Assembly (NCBI RefSeq): GCF_000612585.1
Contig: NZ_JFCA01000049.1
Coordinates: 1-51,679, forward strand
DNA from: Pseudomonas sp. CHM02
GTDB lineage: Bacteria > Pseudomonadota > Gammaproteobacteria > Pseudomonadales > Pseudomonadaceae
Direction: 5' to 3'
Length of the DNA stretch: 51,679 nucleotides
In this document: positions 1-7,654 of the stretch, one piece after another
Numbering within the stretch: the stretch's first letter is position 1
Layout: every line of letters begins with the position of its first letter
Notes under the pieces: model-generated
Seen by the model: the letters and a program-made list of their open reading frames with translations, nothing else
Database searches by the model: none
What the model was told of the DNA's origin: nothing
Made by a program: the position numbers and the translations under genes

Positions 1-72
1 CGCGAAAGCAGTGTGTCAGTCGATGCATAAGTCGACTGAACCACCGCATTCGCGGGCAAGCCCGCTCCCACA
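1..72. repeat. REP-like palindrome, truncated by the window edge
   Basis: Positions 46-72 carry a REP-type hairpin (GCGGGCAAGCCCGC followed by TCCCACA), the same architecture as the other REP elements in this window. The first bases may be the remnant of a facing copy cut by the window edge. No gene is visible before about position 230. Confident that it is a REP-type element, less so that it was a pair. Confidence 0.6.
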
Positions 73-196
73 TTTTTGTCTGTATTCAGGCTGTTGTTTA
101 TTTGTTGGCCGCAAAACTTGCGAAGTGGCGATCTCCATCTACTACTAAGGTCGTCTGGAACCTCTACGGCAGCCGCATACAGTGGATACGTTCCAA

Positions 197-231
197 AATA
201 ATAAAAAGCTGTGCTGCGAGGATAAAAACAA
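197..231 (+). promoter_or_regulatory. two A-rich Hfq/Crc-type catabolite-activity motifs at the DUF485 gene start
   Basis: AATAATAA (197-204) and AAAAACAA (224-231) both fit the AANAANAA consensus to which Hfq and Crc bind in pseudomonads to block translation. The second lies between the Shine-Dalgarno GAGGAT (218-223) and the start codon and shares the A of the ATG at 231. Bound Hfq/Crc would therefore cover the ribosome site of the acetate-uptake pair. The motif matches are seen directly. Regulation is inferred. Confidence 0.5.
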
Positions 232-542
232 TGAACGACAGCATTTACCTCTCGATTCAAAACAGCCCGCGTTTCAAGGAGCTGGTGAGAAAAAGGGAAC
301 GGTTCGCCTGGATTCTCTCGGCGATCATGCTAGGGCTTTACTCCGCTTTCATCCTGTTGATCGCCTACGGGCCACAAGTGCTGGGGGCCAAGCTCAGCCC
401 CGGTTCGTCGATTACCTGGGGCATTCCCCTGGGCGTCGGGCTGATTGTGTCCGCCTTCATCCTGACCGGCATCTACGTGCGCCGCGCCAATGGCGAGTTT
501 GACGACCTGAACAATGCGATTCTCAAGGAGGCTGCGCAATGA
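231..542 (+). CDS. yjcH: DUF485 family inner-membrane protein (YjcH-like)
   Basis: A 103-residue protein of the DUF485 family, which accompanies the acetate permease ActP in many proteobacteria. Its function is not established; a role as a small accessory subunit of the permease is often assumed. Two membrane helices are visible, at about residues 25-45 (AWILSAIMLGLYSAFILLIA) and 62-82, with a charged N-terminal segment (RFKELVRKRERF). The ATG at 231 is chosen because GAGGAT lies 7 bases upstream, and longer readings have no ribosome site. The stop overlaps the actP start by 4 bases, so the two are translationally coupled. An acs gene, the usual third member, would lie upstream of the window if present. 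Confidence 0.9.
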   Translation: MNDSIYLSIQNSPRFKELVRKRERFAWILSAIMLGLYSAFILLIAYGPQVLGAKLSPGSSITWGIPLGVGLIVSAFILTGIYVRRANGEFDDLNNAILKEAAQ

Positions 543-2197
543 TCCGGCGTCTACTGGCAGTATTCGGTGCTTCGCTTTTTGCCCCCGCCGTTTGGGCGGC
601 GGATGCATTGACCGGTGAAGTGCACAAGCAACCGCTGAACATCTCGGCGATCGTGATGTTCGTCGCGTTTGTCGGTGCGACCTTGTGCATTACCTACTGG
701 GCTTCCAAACGCAACAAGTCGGCGGCCGACTACTATGCGGCCGGCGGCAAGATCACCGGGTTCCAGAACGGCCTGGCGATTGCTGGTGACTACATGTCGG
801 CGGCGTCCTTCCTGGGGATTTCCGCGCTGGTATTCACCTCCGGTTATGACGGCCTGATCTACTCGATCGGCTTCCTGGTGGGCTGGCCGATCATTCTGTT
901 CCTGATCGCCGAGCGTCTGCGTAACCTGGGCAAGTACACCTTTGCCGACGTGGCGTCCTACCGCCTCGGGCAAACCCAGATCCGCAGCCTGTCGGCCTGT
1001 GGCTCGCTGGTGGTGGTGGCGTTCTACCTGATCGCGCAGATGGTGGGCGCGGGCAAGTTGATCCAACTGCTGTTCGGCCTGGATTACCACGTAGCGGTGA
1101 TCCTGGTGGGTATCCTGATGTGCCTGTACGTGCTGTTCGGCGGCATGCTGGCGACTACCTGGGTGCAGATCATCAAGGCAGTGCTGCTGCTGTCCGGTGC
1201 CTCGTTCATGGCGCTGATGGTGATGAAGCACGTCAACTTCGACTTCAACACGCTGTTCTCCGAGGCGATCAAGGTTCACCCTAAAGGTGAGGCGATCATG
1301 AGCCCCGGCGGCCTGGTGAAAGACCCGATCTCGGCATTCTCCCTGGGCCTGGCACTGATGTTCGGTACCGCCGGCCTGCCGCACATCCTGATGCGCTTCT
1401 TCACCGTAAGCGACGCCAAGGAAGCGCGTAAGAGCGTGCTGTATGCCACTGGCTTCATCGGTTACTTCTATATCCTGACCTTTATCATCGGCTTCGGCGC
1501 GATCCTGCTGGTCAGCACCAACCCGGCGTTCAAGGATGCGGCAGGCGCCTTGCTGGGCGGCAACAACATGGCGGCGGTGCACCTGGCCAACGCGGTGGGT
1601 GGCAGTATTTTCCTGGGCTTCATCTCGGCCGTGGCCTTTGCCACCATCCTGGCAGTGGTTGCCGGTTTGACCCTCGCGGGTGCTTCGGCGGTGTCCCATG
1701 ACCTGTACGCCAGCGTGATCAAGAAGGGCAAGGCCAACGAGAAGGATGAGATTCGCGTGTCGAAGATCACCACCATTGCGCTGGCAGTGCTGGCTATCGG
1801 CCTGGGTATCCTGTTCGAAAGTCAGAACATCGCGTTCATGGTCGGCCTGGCGTTCTCGATTGCCGCCAGCTGTAACTTCCCGGTACTGCTGCTTTCCATG
1901 TACTGGAAAAACCTCACCACCCGTGGCGCGATGATTGGCGGCTGGCTGGGCCTGGTCAGTGCCGTTGGCCTGATGATCCTTGGCCCGACCATCTGGGTCT
2001 CGATCCTGCACCATGAAAAAGCCATCTTCCCTTATGAGTACCCGGCGCTGTTCTCGATGATCATTGCGTTCATCGGCATCTGGTTCTTCTCCATCACCGA
2101 CAAATCGGCGGCGGCAGAGAAAGAGCGTGCGCTGTACTTCCCGCAGTTTGTGCGTTCGCAGACTGGCCTGGGGGCGAGTGGGGCGGTTAATCACTGA
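539..2197 (+). CDS. actP: cation/acetate symporter ActP
   Basis: A 552-residue sodium:solute symporter family (SSS) permease for acetate and related short monocarboxylates. It begins with a signal-like segment ending in VWA-ADAL (about residues 1-20), as ActP proteins do, followed by about 13 membrane helices. The SSS signature region is visible in NGLAIAGDYMSAASFLGISA (about residues 76-95). Length is typical of ActP. It overlaps the DUF485 gene by 4 bases (ATGA) and ends at a strong bidirectional terminator. Its role is acetate scavenging to feed acetyl-CoA synthetase. The A-rich motifs upstream of its partner suggest catabolite control of the pair. Confidence 0.94.
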   Translation: MIRRLLAVFGASLFAPAVWAADALTGEVHKQPLNISAIVMFVAFVGATLCITYWASKRNKSAADYYAAGGKITGFQNGLAIAGDYMSAASFLGISALVFTSGYDGLIYSIGFLVGWPIILFLIAERLRNLGKYTFADVASYRLGQTQIRSLSACGSLVVVAFYLIAQMVGAGKLIQLLFGLDYHVAVILVGILMCLYVLFGGMLATTWVQIIKAVLLLSGASFMALMVMKHVNFDFNTLFSEAIKVHPKGEAIMSPGGLVKDPISAFSLGLALMFGTAGLPHILMRFFTVSDAKEARKSVLYATGFIGYFYILTFIIGFGAILLVSTNPAFKDAAGALLGGNNMAAVHLANAVGGSIFLGFISAVAFATILAVVAGLTLAGASAVSHDLYASVIKKGKANEKDEIRVSKITTIALAVLAIGLGILFESQNIAFMVGLAFSIAASCNFPVLLLSMYWKNLTTRGAMIGGWLGLVSAVGLMILGPTIWVSILHHEKAIFPYEYPALFSMIIAFIGIWFFSITDKSAAAEKERALYFPQFVRSQTGLGASGAVNH

Positions 2198-2213
2198 TCG
2201 CGGTAACCGTTAC

Positions 2214-2253
2214 AAAAAAAATGCCCCGGTCGTGAGATCGGGGCATTTTTTTG
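2214..2253. terminator. rho-independent terminator after actP (bidirectional)
   Basis: The stem ATGCCCCG (2221-2228) pairs with CGGGGCAT (2239-2246). It is followed by a T run and preceded by an A run, so it can act on both strands. Confidence 0.88.
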
Positions 2254-2341
2254 CTTTTATTGGTAACGGATACGACAAAACTGTTTCTCAAATCCTGCAC
2301 CAATAAAAGTGCTCGTCACCGATGGTTGATACGCCGCCCAC

Positions 2342-2427
2342 TGTAGGAGCCGGCTTGCCGGCGATGGCGTCCTTGAAGCCTTGCGCTGGTCTTGGGGGCC
2401 TCATCGCTGGCAAGCCAGCTCCTGCAG
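2342..2427. repeat. REP pair (REPIN) between actP and gltA
   Basis: A TGTAGGAGC-CGGCTTGCCGGCGAT unit faces a reverse-oriented unit, ATCGCTGGCAAGCCAGCTCC, across a spacer of about 35 bases. Each unit is itself palindromic. This is the two-REP inverted arrangement known as a REPIN, mobilised in trans by RAYT-type enzymes in Pseudomonas. No RAYT gene lies in the window. Confidence 0.88.
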
Positions 2428-2460
2428 AGGGTGTGGTGTTTTTGGGGAGGCAGAAACAAA

Positions 2461-2484
2461 TAAGGCCTCCAGAGGAGGCCTTAT
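2461..2484 (-). terminator. rho-independent terminator of gltA
   Basis: AAGGCCTCC (2462-2470) and GGAGGCCTT (2474-2482) form a perfect 9-bp stem with a 3-base loop. On the minus strand it is followed by the T-rich ATTTGTTT, 27 bases past the gltA stop. Confidence 0.8.
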
Positions 2485-2509
2485 TCAGTGCAGCTAAGCG
2501 GTTGAATGC

Positions 2510-3799
2510 TTACTTGCGATCTTCCAGCTTGGTGATGTCACGCGACTCGTAGCCGGTGTACAGCTGGCGCGGGCGGCCAATCTTGTACGGGCTGGAGAGC
2601 ATTTCTTTCCAGTGGGAGATCCAGCCCACGGTCCGCGCCAGGGCGAAGATCACGGTGAACATGCTGGTTGGAATGCCGATCGCCTTGAGGATGATCCCCG
2701 AGTAGAAGTCGACGTTCGGGTACAGCGAGCGTTCGATGAAGTACGGGTCGGTCAGGGCGATCTCTTCCAGGCGCATGGCCAGTTCGAGTTGCGGATCGTT
2801 CTTGATGCCCAGTTCCTTCAGCACTTCGTCGCAGGTCTGCTTCATGACGGTGGCGCGTGGATCGCGGTTCTTGTAGACCCGGTGACCGAAGCCCATCAAC
2901 TTGAACGGATCGTTCTTGTCCTTGGCCTTGGCGATGAACTTGTCGATGTTCGAGACATCGCCGATTTCATCGAGCATGGTCAATACGGCTTCGTTCGCAC
3001 CGCCGTGGGCGGGGCCCCACAGTGCGGCGATACCGGCGGCGATACAGGCGAACGGGTTGGCACCCGAAGAGCCTGCCAGGCGTACGGTAGAGGTGGAGGC
3101 GTTCTGTTCGTGGTCGGCGTGGAGGATGAAGATCCGATCCATCGCCTTGGCCAGCACCGGGCTGATCGGTTTGATCTCGCACGGCGTGTTGAACATCATG
3201 TGCAGGAAGTTTTCCGCGTACGTCAGGTCGTTGCGCGGGTACATCATGGGTTGGCCCATGGAGTACTTGTAAACCATTGCGGCCAGGGTCGGCATCTTGG
3301 CAACCAGGCGGATCGCGGAAATTTCGCGATGCTGCGGGTTATTGATGTCGAGGGAGTCGTGATAGAAGGCCGACAGGGCGCCGACCACGCCGCACATGAC
3401 GGCCATCGGGTGGGCGTCGCGACGGAAGCCGTTGAAGAAGGTCTTCAACTGCTCGTGAACCATGGTGTGGTTCTTCACGGTGCTGACGAACTGGGCCTTC
3501 TGCTCGGCTGTTGGCAGTTCGCCATTTAGCAGCAGGTAGCAGGTTTCCAGGTAGTCCGATTTTTCTGCCAGTTGCTCGATCGGGTAGCCCCGGTGAAGCA
3601 AAATGCCATTATCGCCATCGATATAGGTGATCTTCGACTCGCAAGAGGCGGTCGACATGAAGCCTGGGTCGAATGTGAAACGGCCCGTGGCCGTCAGGCC
3701 CCGTACGTCGATAACATCGGGACCAACGGTGCCGGTTAAAATGGGCAGCTCGACGGGGGCTGCGCCCTCGATGATCAACTGCGCTTTTTTGTCAGCCAT
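2510..3799 (-). CDS. gltA: citrate synthase (type II)
   Basis: A 429-residue citrate synthase condensing oxaloacetate with acetyl-CoA, the entry step of the TCA cycle. Length matches the hexameric, NADH-regulated Gram-negative type. Catalytic regions are visible: GPAHGGANE (first His, about residue 266), MGFGHRVYKNRDPR (second His, about 307) and YPNVDFYSG (Asp, about 363). An ATG with the ribosome site AGGAGG just upstream fixes the start. It is divergent from sdhCDAB across a 364-base control region, the usual Pseudomonas order. A sigma-70-like promoter is visible upstream (see 3858-3885). Confidence 0.98.
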   Translation of the reverse strand: MADKKAQLIIEGAAPVELPILTGTVGPDVIDVRGLTATGRFTFDPGFMSTASCESKITYIDGDNGILLHRGYPIEQLAEKSDYLETCYLLLNGELPTAEQKAQFVSTVKNHTMVHEQLKTFFNGFRRDAHPMAVMCGVVGALSAFYHDSLDINNPQHREISAIRLVAKMPTLAAMVYKYSMGQPMMYPRNDLTYAENFLHMMFNTPCEIKPISPVLAKAMDRIFILHADHEQNASTSTVRLAGSSGANPFACIAAGIAALWGPAHGGANEAVLTMLDEIGDVSNIDKFIAKAKDKNDPFKLMGFGHRVYKNRDPRATVMKQTCDEVLKELGIKNDPQLELAMRLEEIALTDPYFIERSLYPNVDFYSGIILKAIGIPTSMFTVIFALARTVGWISHWKEMLSSPYKIGRPRQLYTGYESRDITKLEDRK

Positions 3800-3857
3800 G
3801 TGGCCTCCTATTTATGCTTCAAATCATCAGACAGACCCCCCACGCAGGGCCCGCACC

Positions 3858-3885
3858 ACTATAGTGAGATAAATTCAGATGTCAA
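3858..3885 (-). promoter_or_regulatory. sigma-70-type promoter for gltA
   Basis: On the minus strand, TTGACA (complement of 3880-3885) and TATAGT (complement of 3858-3863) are 16 bases apart. The -35 matches consensus exactly and the -10 matches in five of six positions. Transcription would start about 50 bases before the gltA ATG. Confidence 0.72.
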
Positions 3886-3999
3886 TTTGCCTAAAGTCTT
3901 GCTCCAGAAGGCTTTAACCGTACTTTTTCCTCGAAATTGACTGCCATTTACGCCTTTTATTCTCCCAGCGCAATCCGCTATTAGGGTGAGGAGTGCGCG

Positions 4000-4028
4000 T
4001 TGTCATTAGTAACCTAACTGTCTATACT
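4000..4028 (+). promoter_or_regulatory. sigma-70-type promoter for the sdh-suc block
   Basis: TTGTCA (4000-4005) and TATACT (4023-4028) are separated by the ideal 17 bases, on the strand reading into sdhC. Confidence 0.72.
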
Positions 4029-4163
4029 CGGCCACCGACCGCCAAGGGCTTTTGGGCTTGCTTTCATTGGGGGTCGCACTCCCTGGGTGGTGCTTACCTG
4101 ACCAGTGCACTCCCCAACAACTTTGCCCTGATTGTTAGGGGCTCTTCAGTGTGAAAAAAAGCC

Positions 4164-4538
4164 GTGAATAGCCAACGACCTGTAAACCTAGACCTAAGGA
4201 CCATCAAACTCCCCATCACCGGCGTTACGTCGTTCCTGCACCGTGTTTCCGGCATCATCCTGTTCCTGGGCTTGGGCATCATGCTTTATGCATTGAGCAA
4301 ATCCCTGGGTTCCGAGGAAGGATACGCCGAGGTGAAGGCATGCTTGACCAGCCCGCTGGCCAAGTTCGTAGCATGGGGCCTCCTGTCCTCTCTTCTGTAT
4401 CACCTGGTAGCCGGTGTGCGCCACTTGATCATGGACATGGGCATCGGTGAGACGCTGGAAGGCGGCCGCCTGGGCTCGAAAATCATCATCGCCATTTCCG
4501 TGGTGCTGATCGTTCTGGCAGGAGTTTGGATATGGTAA
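4164..4538 (+). CDS. sdhC: succinate dehydrogenase cytochrome b556 subunit SdhC
   Basis: A 124-residue membrane anchor of complex II that helps bind heme b and ubiquinone. Three membrane helices are visible (about residues 28-48, 68-88 and 104-123). The family signature is present: SFLHRVSGI near residue 25 and the heme-ligand stretch YHLVAGVRH near residue 80. The GTG at 4164 has no ribosome site of its own. A good one, AGGGG at 4137-4141, is 9 bases before another GTG at 4151, which reads only V-K-K-S-R-E-stop because of a run of seven A. With six A the frame would run into this gene with a V-K-K-A-V extension. The start is therefore uncertain: the true N-terminus may be four or five residues longer. 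The end overlaps sdhD by 7 bases. Confidence 0.93.
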   Translation: MNSQRPVNLDLRTIKLPITGVTSFLHRVSGIILFLGLGIMLYALSKSLGSEEGYAEVKACLTSPLAKFVAWGLLSSLLYHLVAGVRHLIMDMGIGETLEGGRLGSKIIIAISVVLIVLAGVWIW

Positions 4539-4900
4539 CCAGCGTTACGAATCTGTCGCGTTCGGGCCTCTATGACTGGATGGCACAGCGTGTGTCTGCG
4601 GTCGTTCTCGCGGCTTATTTCATTTTCCTGATCGGATACCTCGTCGCAAACCCGGGCATTGGCTATGAGCAATGGCACGGCCTGTTTTCCCACAATGCGA
4701 TGCGAATCTTCAGTCTGCTGGCCCTTGTTGCCCTGGGCGCACACGCCTGGGTTGGCATGTGGACCATCGCGACCGACTACCTGACGCCGATGGCGCTGGG
4801 CAAGTCCGCGACTGCAGTACGTTTCCTCTTCCAGGCAGTATGCGGCGTCGCGATGTTCGCTTACTTCGTCTGGGGTGTGCAGATTCTTTGGGGTATCTGA
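4532..4900 (+). CDS. sdhD: succinate dehydrogenase membrane anchor subunit SdhD
   Basis: A 122-residue anchor subunit pairing with SdhC to hold SdhAB on the inner membrane and complete the heme and quinone sites. Three membrane helices are visible, at about residues 20-40, 55-75 and 92-115. GAHAWVGMW contains the heme-ligand His, and the following ATDYL carries the Asp-Tyr pair of the quinone site. The ATG at 4532 is preferred over a TTG two codons earlier; a GGAG lies 7 bases upstream of it. It overlaps sdhC by 7 bases and ends 3 bases before sdhA, so the three are translationally coupled. Confidence 0.95.
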   Translation: MVTSVTNLSRSGLYDWMAQRVSAVVLAAYFIFLIGYLVANPGIGYEQWHGLFSHNAMRIFSLLALVALGAHAWVGMWTIATDYLTPMALGKSATAVRFLFQAVCGVAMFAYFVWGVQILWGI

Positions 4901-4903
4901 TTC

Positions 4904-6676
4904 ATGGCTAACATTCCAACTATTTCATTCGACGCCATCATTATTGGTGGCGGCGGTGCTGGCATGCGCGCTGCACTGCAGCTGGCCCAGGGCGGTCACA
5001 AGACTGCCGTGATCACCAAGGTGTTCCCGACCCGTTCCCACACCGTATCGGCCCAGGGTGGCATCACCTGCGCCATCGCGTCTGCCGACCCGAACGATGA
5101 CTGGCGCTGGCACATGTACGATACCGTCAAGGGTTCCGACTACATCGGTGACCAGGACGCTATCGAATACATGTGTCAGGAAGGCCCGGCCGCGGTGTTC
5201 GAGCTGGACCACATGGGTCTGCCGTTCTCCCGTACCGAGCAAGGCCGTATCTACCAGCGTCCATTCGGCGGTCAGTCGAAGGACTACGGCAAAGGCGGGC
5301 AGGCTGCCCGTACCTGCGCCGCTTCCGACCGTACCGGTCACGCGCTGCTGCACACCCTTTACCAAGGCAACCTGAAAGCCGGTACCACGTTCCTGAACGA
5401 GTACTACGCGGTCGATCTGGTGAAGAACGCACAAGGCGAGTTCGTCGGTGTGATCGCCATCTGCATCGAAACCGGTGAAACCACCTACATCCGCGCCAAG
5501 GCTACCGTGCTGGCGACTGGCGGTGCAGGTCGTATCTACGCGTCGACCACCAACGCCCTGATCAACACCGGTGACGGCGTCGGCATGGCACTGCGTGCTG
5601 GCGTGCCGGTACAAGACATCGAAATGTGGCAGTTCCACCCGACCGGTATCGCCGGCGCCGGTGTACTGGTTACCGAAGGCTGCCGTGGTGAAGGTGGTTA
5701 CCTGATCAACAAGCACGGCGAGCGTTTCATGGAGCGTTATGCTCCAAACGCGAAAGACCTTGCTGGTCGTGACGTTGTGGCCCGTTCGATGGTTAAAGAA
5801 ATCATCGCCGGCAACGGCTGTGGCCCAAATGGCGACCACGTACTGCTGAAGCTCGATCACCTGGGCGAAGAAGTCCTGCACAGCCGCCTGCCAGGTATCT
5901 GCGAGCTGTCCAAGACCTTTGCTCACGTTGACCCGGTGGTTGCTCCGGTTCCGGTTGTTCCAACTTGCCACTACATGATGGGCGGCGTGCCGACCAACAT
6001 TCATGGCCAGGCGATCACCCAGAACGCTGAAGGCCAGGATGAAATCATCCACGGTCTGTTCGCCGTAGGCGAAGTGGCTTGCGTATCGGTTCACGGTGCC
6101 AACCGCCTGGGCGGCAACTCGCTGCTCGACCTGGTGGTATTCGGTCGTGCTGCCGGCCTGCACCTGGAAAAGGCGCTGACCGACGGTATCGAATACGACG
6201 ACGCTACCGACGCCAACATCGAGGCCGCCCTGGCGCGCCTGAACGCTCTGAACGAGCGCACCGATGGCGAAGACGTGGCTACCCTGCGTCGCGAGCTGCA
6301 AAGCTGCATGCAGAACTACTTCGGTGTGTTCCGTACCGGCGAATACATGCAGAAGGGTATCGCCCAGCTGGCTGACCTGCGCAAGCGCATCGCCAACGTC
6401 AAGATCAACGATAAGAGCCAGGCGTTCAACACCGCTCGTATCGAAGCCCTTGAGCTGCAAAACCTGCTGGAAGTGGCCGAGGCGACCGCAATCGCTGCCG
6501 AGGTTCGTAAAGAGTCCCGTGGTGCTCACGCCCGTGAAGACTTTGAAGATCGCGACGACGAAAACTGGCTGTGCCACACCCTGTACTTCCCGGGTGACAA
6601 GCGCGTGACCAAGCGTGCCGTGAACTTCTCGCCGAAGACGGTTCCGACGTTTGAACCGAAGATTCGGACTTACTAA
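4904..6676 (+). CDS. sdhA: succinate dehydrogenase flavoprotein subunit SdhA
   Basis: A 590-residue FAD-containing catalytic subunit oxidising succinate to fumarate at the cytoplasmic face. The dinucleotide-binding motif IIIGGGGAGMRAAL is at residues 12-25. The FAD-linking His lies in TRSHTVSAQGG (about residue 45). Substrate-site motifs follow, including HPTGIAGAG (about 244-252), the Arg of EGCRGEGG, and HGANRLGGNSLLDL (about 395-410). Length is normal. It sits 3 bases after sdhD and is followed by sdhB in the standard order. The C-terminal TFEPKIRTY ending is typical. Confidence 0.98.
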   Translation: MANIPTISFDAIIIGGGGAGMRAALQLAQGGHKTAVITKVFPTRSHTVSAQGGITCAIASADPNDDWRWHMYDTVKGSDYIGDQDAIEYMCQEGPAAVFELDHMGLPFSRTEQGRIYQRPFGGQSKDYGKGGQAARTCAASDRTGHALLHTLYQGNLKAGTTFLNEYYAVDLVKNAQGEFVGVIAICIETGETTYIRAKATVLATGGAGRIYASTTNALINTGDGVGMALRAGVPVQDIEMWQFHPTGIAGAGVLVTEGCRGEGGYLINKHGERFMERYAPNAKDLAGRDVVARSMVKEIIAGNGCGPNGDHVLLKLDHLGEEVLHSRLPGICELSKTFAHVDPVVAPVPVVPTCHYMMGGVPTNIHGQAITQNAEGQDEIIHGLFAVGEVACVSVHGANRLGGNSLLDLVVFGRAAGLHLEKALTDGIEYDDATDANIEAALARLNALNERTDGEDVATLRRELQSCMQNYFGVFRTGEYMQKGIAQLADLRKRIANVKINDKSQAFNTARIEALELQNLLEVAEATAIAAEVRKESRGAHAREDFEDRDDENWLCHTLYFPGDKRVTKRAVNFSPKTVPTFEPKIRTY

Positions 6677-6687
6677 GGGTGGCTGCC

Positions 6688-7392
6688 ATGTTGAAAGTCA
6701 GTGTTTACCGCTACAACCCTGATCAGGACGCTGCGCCGTTCATGCAGGAATTCCAGGTCGATACCGGTGGTAAAGACCTGATGGTGCTGGACGTATTGGC
6801 ACTGATCAAAGAGCAGGACGAAGGTTTCTCCTATCGTCGCTCTTGCCGTGAAGGTGTGTGCGGTTCCGACGGCATGAACATCAACGGCAAAAACGGCCTG
6901 GCGTGCATCACGCCGCTGTCCGCCGTCGTTAAAGGCAACAAGCTGATCGTTCGTCCTCTGCCAGGTTTGCCGGTTATCCGTGACCTGGTCGTCGATATGA
7001 GCATCTTCTACAAGCAATACGAGAAAGTTAAGCCGTTCCTGCAGAACGACACGCCGGCTCCGGCCATCGAGCGTCTGCAGTCCCCGGAAGAGCGCGAGAA
7101 GCTCGACGGTCTGTACGAGTGCATCCTGTGCGCTTGCTGCTCGACTTCGTGCCCGTCCTTCTGGTGGAACCCGGACAAGTTCCTGGGTCCAGCTGCCCTG
7201 CTGCAGGCGTATCGCTTCCTGGCAGACAGCCGTGATACCAAGACGTCCGAGCGTCTGGCTTCGCTGGATGACCCGTTCAGCGTATTCCGCTGCCGCGGGA
7301 TCATGAACTGCGTCAACGTATGTCCCAAAGGCCTGAACCCGACTAAGGCCATTGGTCACATCCGTAACATGCTGCTGCAAAGCGGCGTGTAA
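6688..7392 (+). CDS. sdhB: succinate dehydrogenase iron-sulfur subunit SdhB
   Basis: A 234-residue iron-sulfur protein passing electrons from SdhA to quinone. All three cluster-binding sets are visible: the [2Fe-2S] set in SCREGVCGSDG plus a later Cys (NGLAC), then CILCACCSTSCP and CRGIMNCVNVCPKG for the [4Fe-4S] and [3Fe-4S] clusters. The ATG at 6688 is preferred over a GTG at 6679 because AGGGTGG (6675-6681) then sits 6 bases upstream. It is followed by a terminator-like hairpin before sucA, which may lower read-through into the suc genes. Confidence 0.97.
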   Translation: MLKVSVYRYNPDQDAAPFMQEFQVDTGGKDLMVLDVLALIKEQDEGFSYRRSCREGVCGSDGMNINGKNGLACITPLSAVVKGNKLIVRPLPGLPVIRDLVVDMSIFYKQYEKVKPFLQNDTPAPAIERLQSPEEREKLDGLYECILCACCSTSCPSFWWNPDKFLGPAALLQAYRFLADSRDTKTSERLASLDDPFSVFRCRGIMNCVNVCPKGLNPTKAIGHIRNMLLQSGV

Positions 7393-7654
7393 CTGACGTT
7401 GTAGTAAAAGCAGGACCGTTGTGCCCGTAAATGCTACGGCGCAGGCTTCAACCGGCGCCGTAGTTTTAACTTGAGCAGCGACTTACAAAGCCGCGGCTCT
7501 TATTTTGAAGAAATGAGACAAGCAGGGGCATTCGGGTTGGTACCCGAACTATCAGCGTGATCCTAAGTGGCTTGTTTTGGTCGCTGCACTTGGCCTTTTG
7601 CAAGCAAACTCGGTGTTTTCGCCGGTGGTGTCCCCAAATCGAGGGTGACCAAGC
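7393..7654. other. sdhB-sucA intergenic leader
   Basis: A 262-base gap with two hairpins. The first, at 7434-7467, is terminator-like and listed separately. The second is TTCGGGT (7531-7537) pairing with ACCCGAA (7542-7548) around a 4-base loop, within what would be the sucA 5' leader. No coding sequence is evident. A separate suc promoter is possible but I could not find a convincing -35/-10 pair. Confidence 0.55.
7434..7467 (+). terminator. terminator-like hairpin between sdhB and sucA
   Basis: CTACGGCGC (7434-7442) pairs perfectly with GCGCCGTAG (7455-7463) over a 12-base loop, followed by TTTT and then AA. The T run is short, so partial termination or a processing/stability hairpin is more likely than a full stop. 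Confidence 0.6.

Larger units (their letters stand above)
2198..2509. other. convergent intergenic region actP / gltA
   Basis: This 312-base gap between two convergent genes holds three elements listed separately: a bidirectional terminator for actP, an inverted REP pair, and the gltA terminator. I see no credible coding sequence in it. Confidence 0.8.
3800..4163. other. divergent control region gltA / sdhC
   Basis: A 364-base gap without a credible gene except a 6-codon reading frame at 4151 discussed under sdhC. It holds one well-formed sigma-70-type promoter in each direction, listed separately. The sdh transcript would begin near 4035, giving a 5' leader of about 130 bases that is long enough for small-RNA or Hfq control. 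I see no clear riboswitch fold. Confidence 0.7.

Noticed and set aside
7531..7548. Riboswitch in the sucA leader.
   Set aside because: Only one short 7-bp hairpin is visible and it matches no riboswitch architecture I know.
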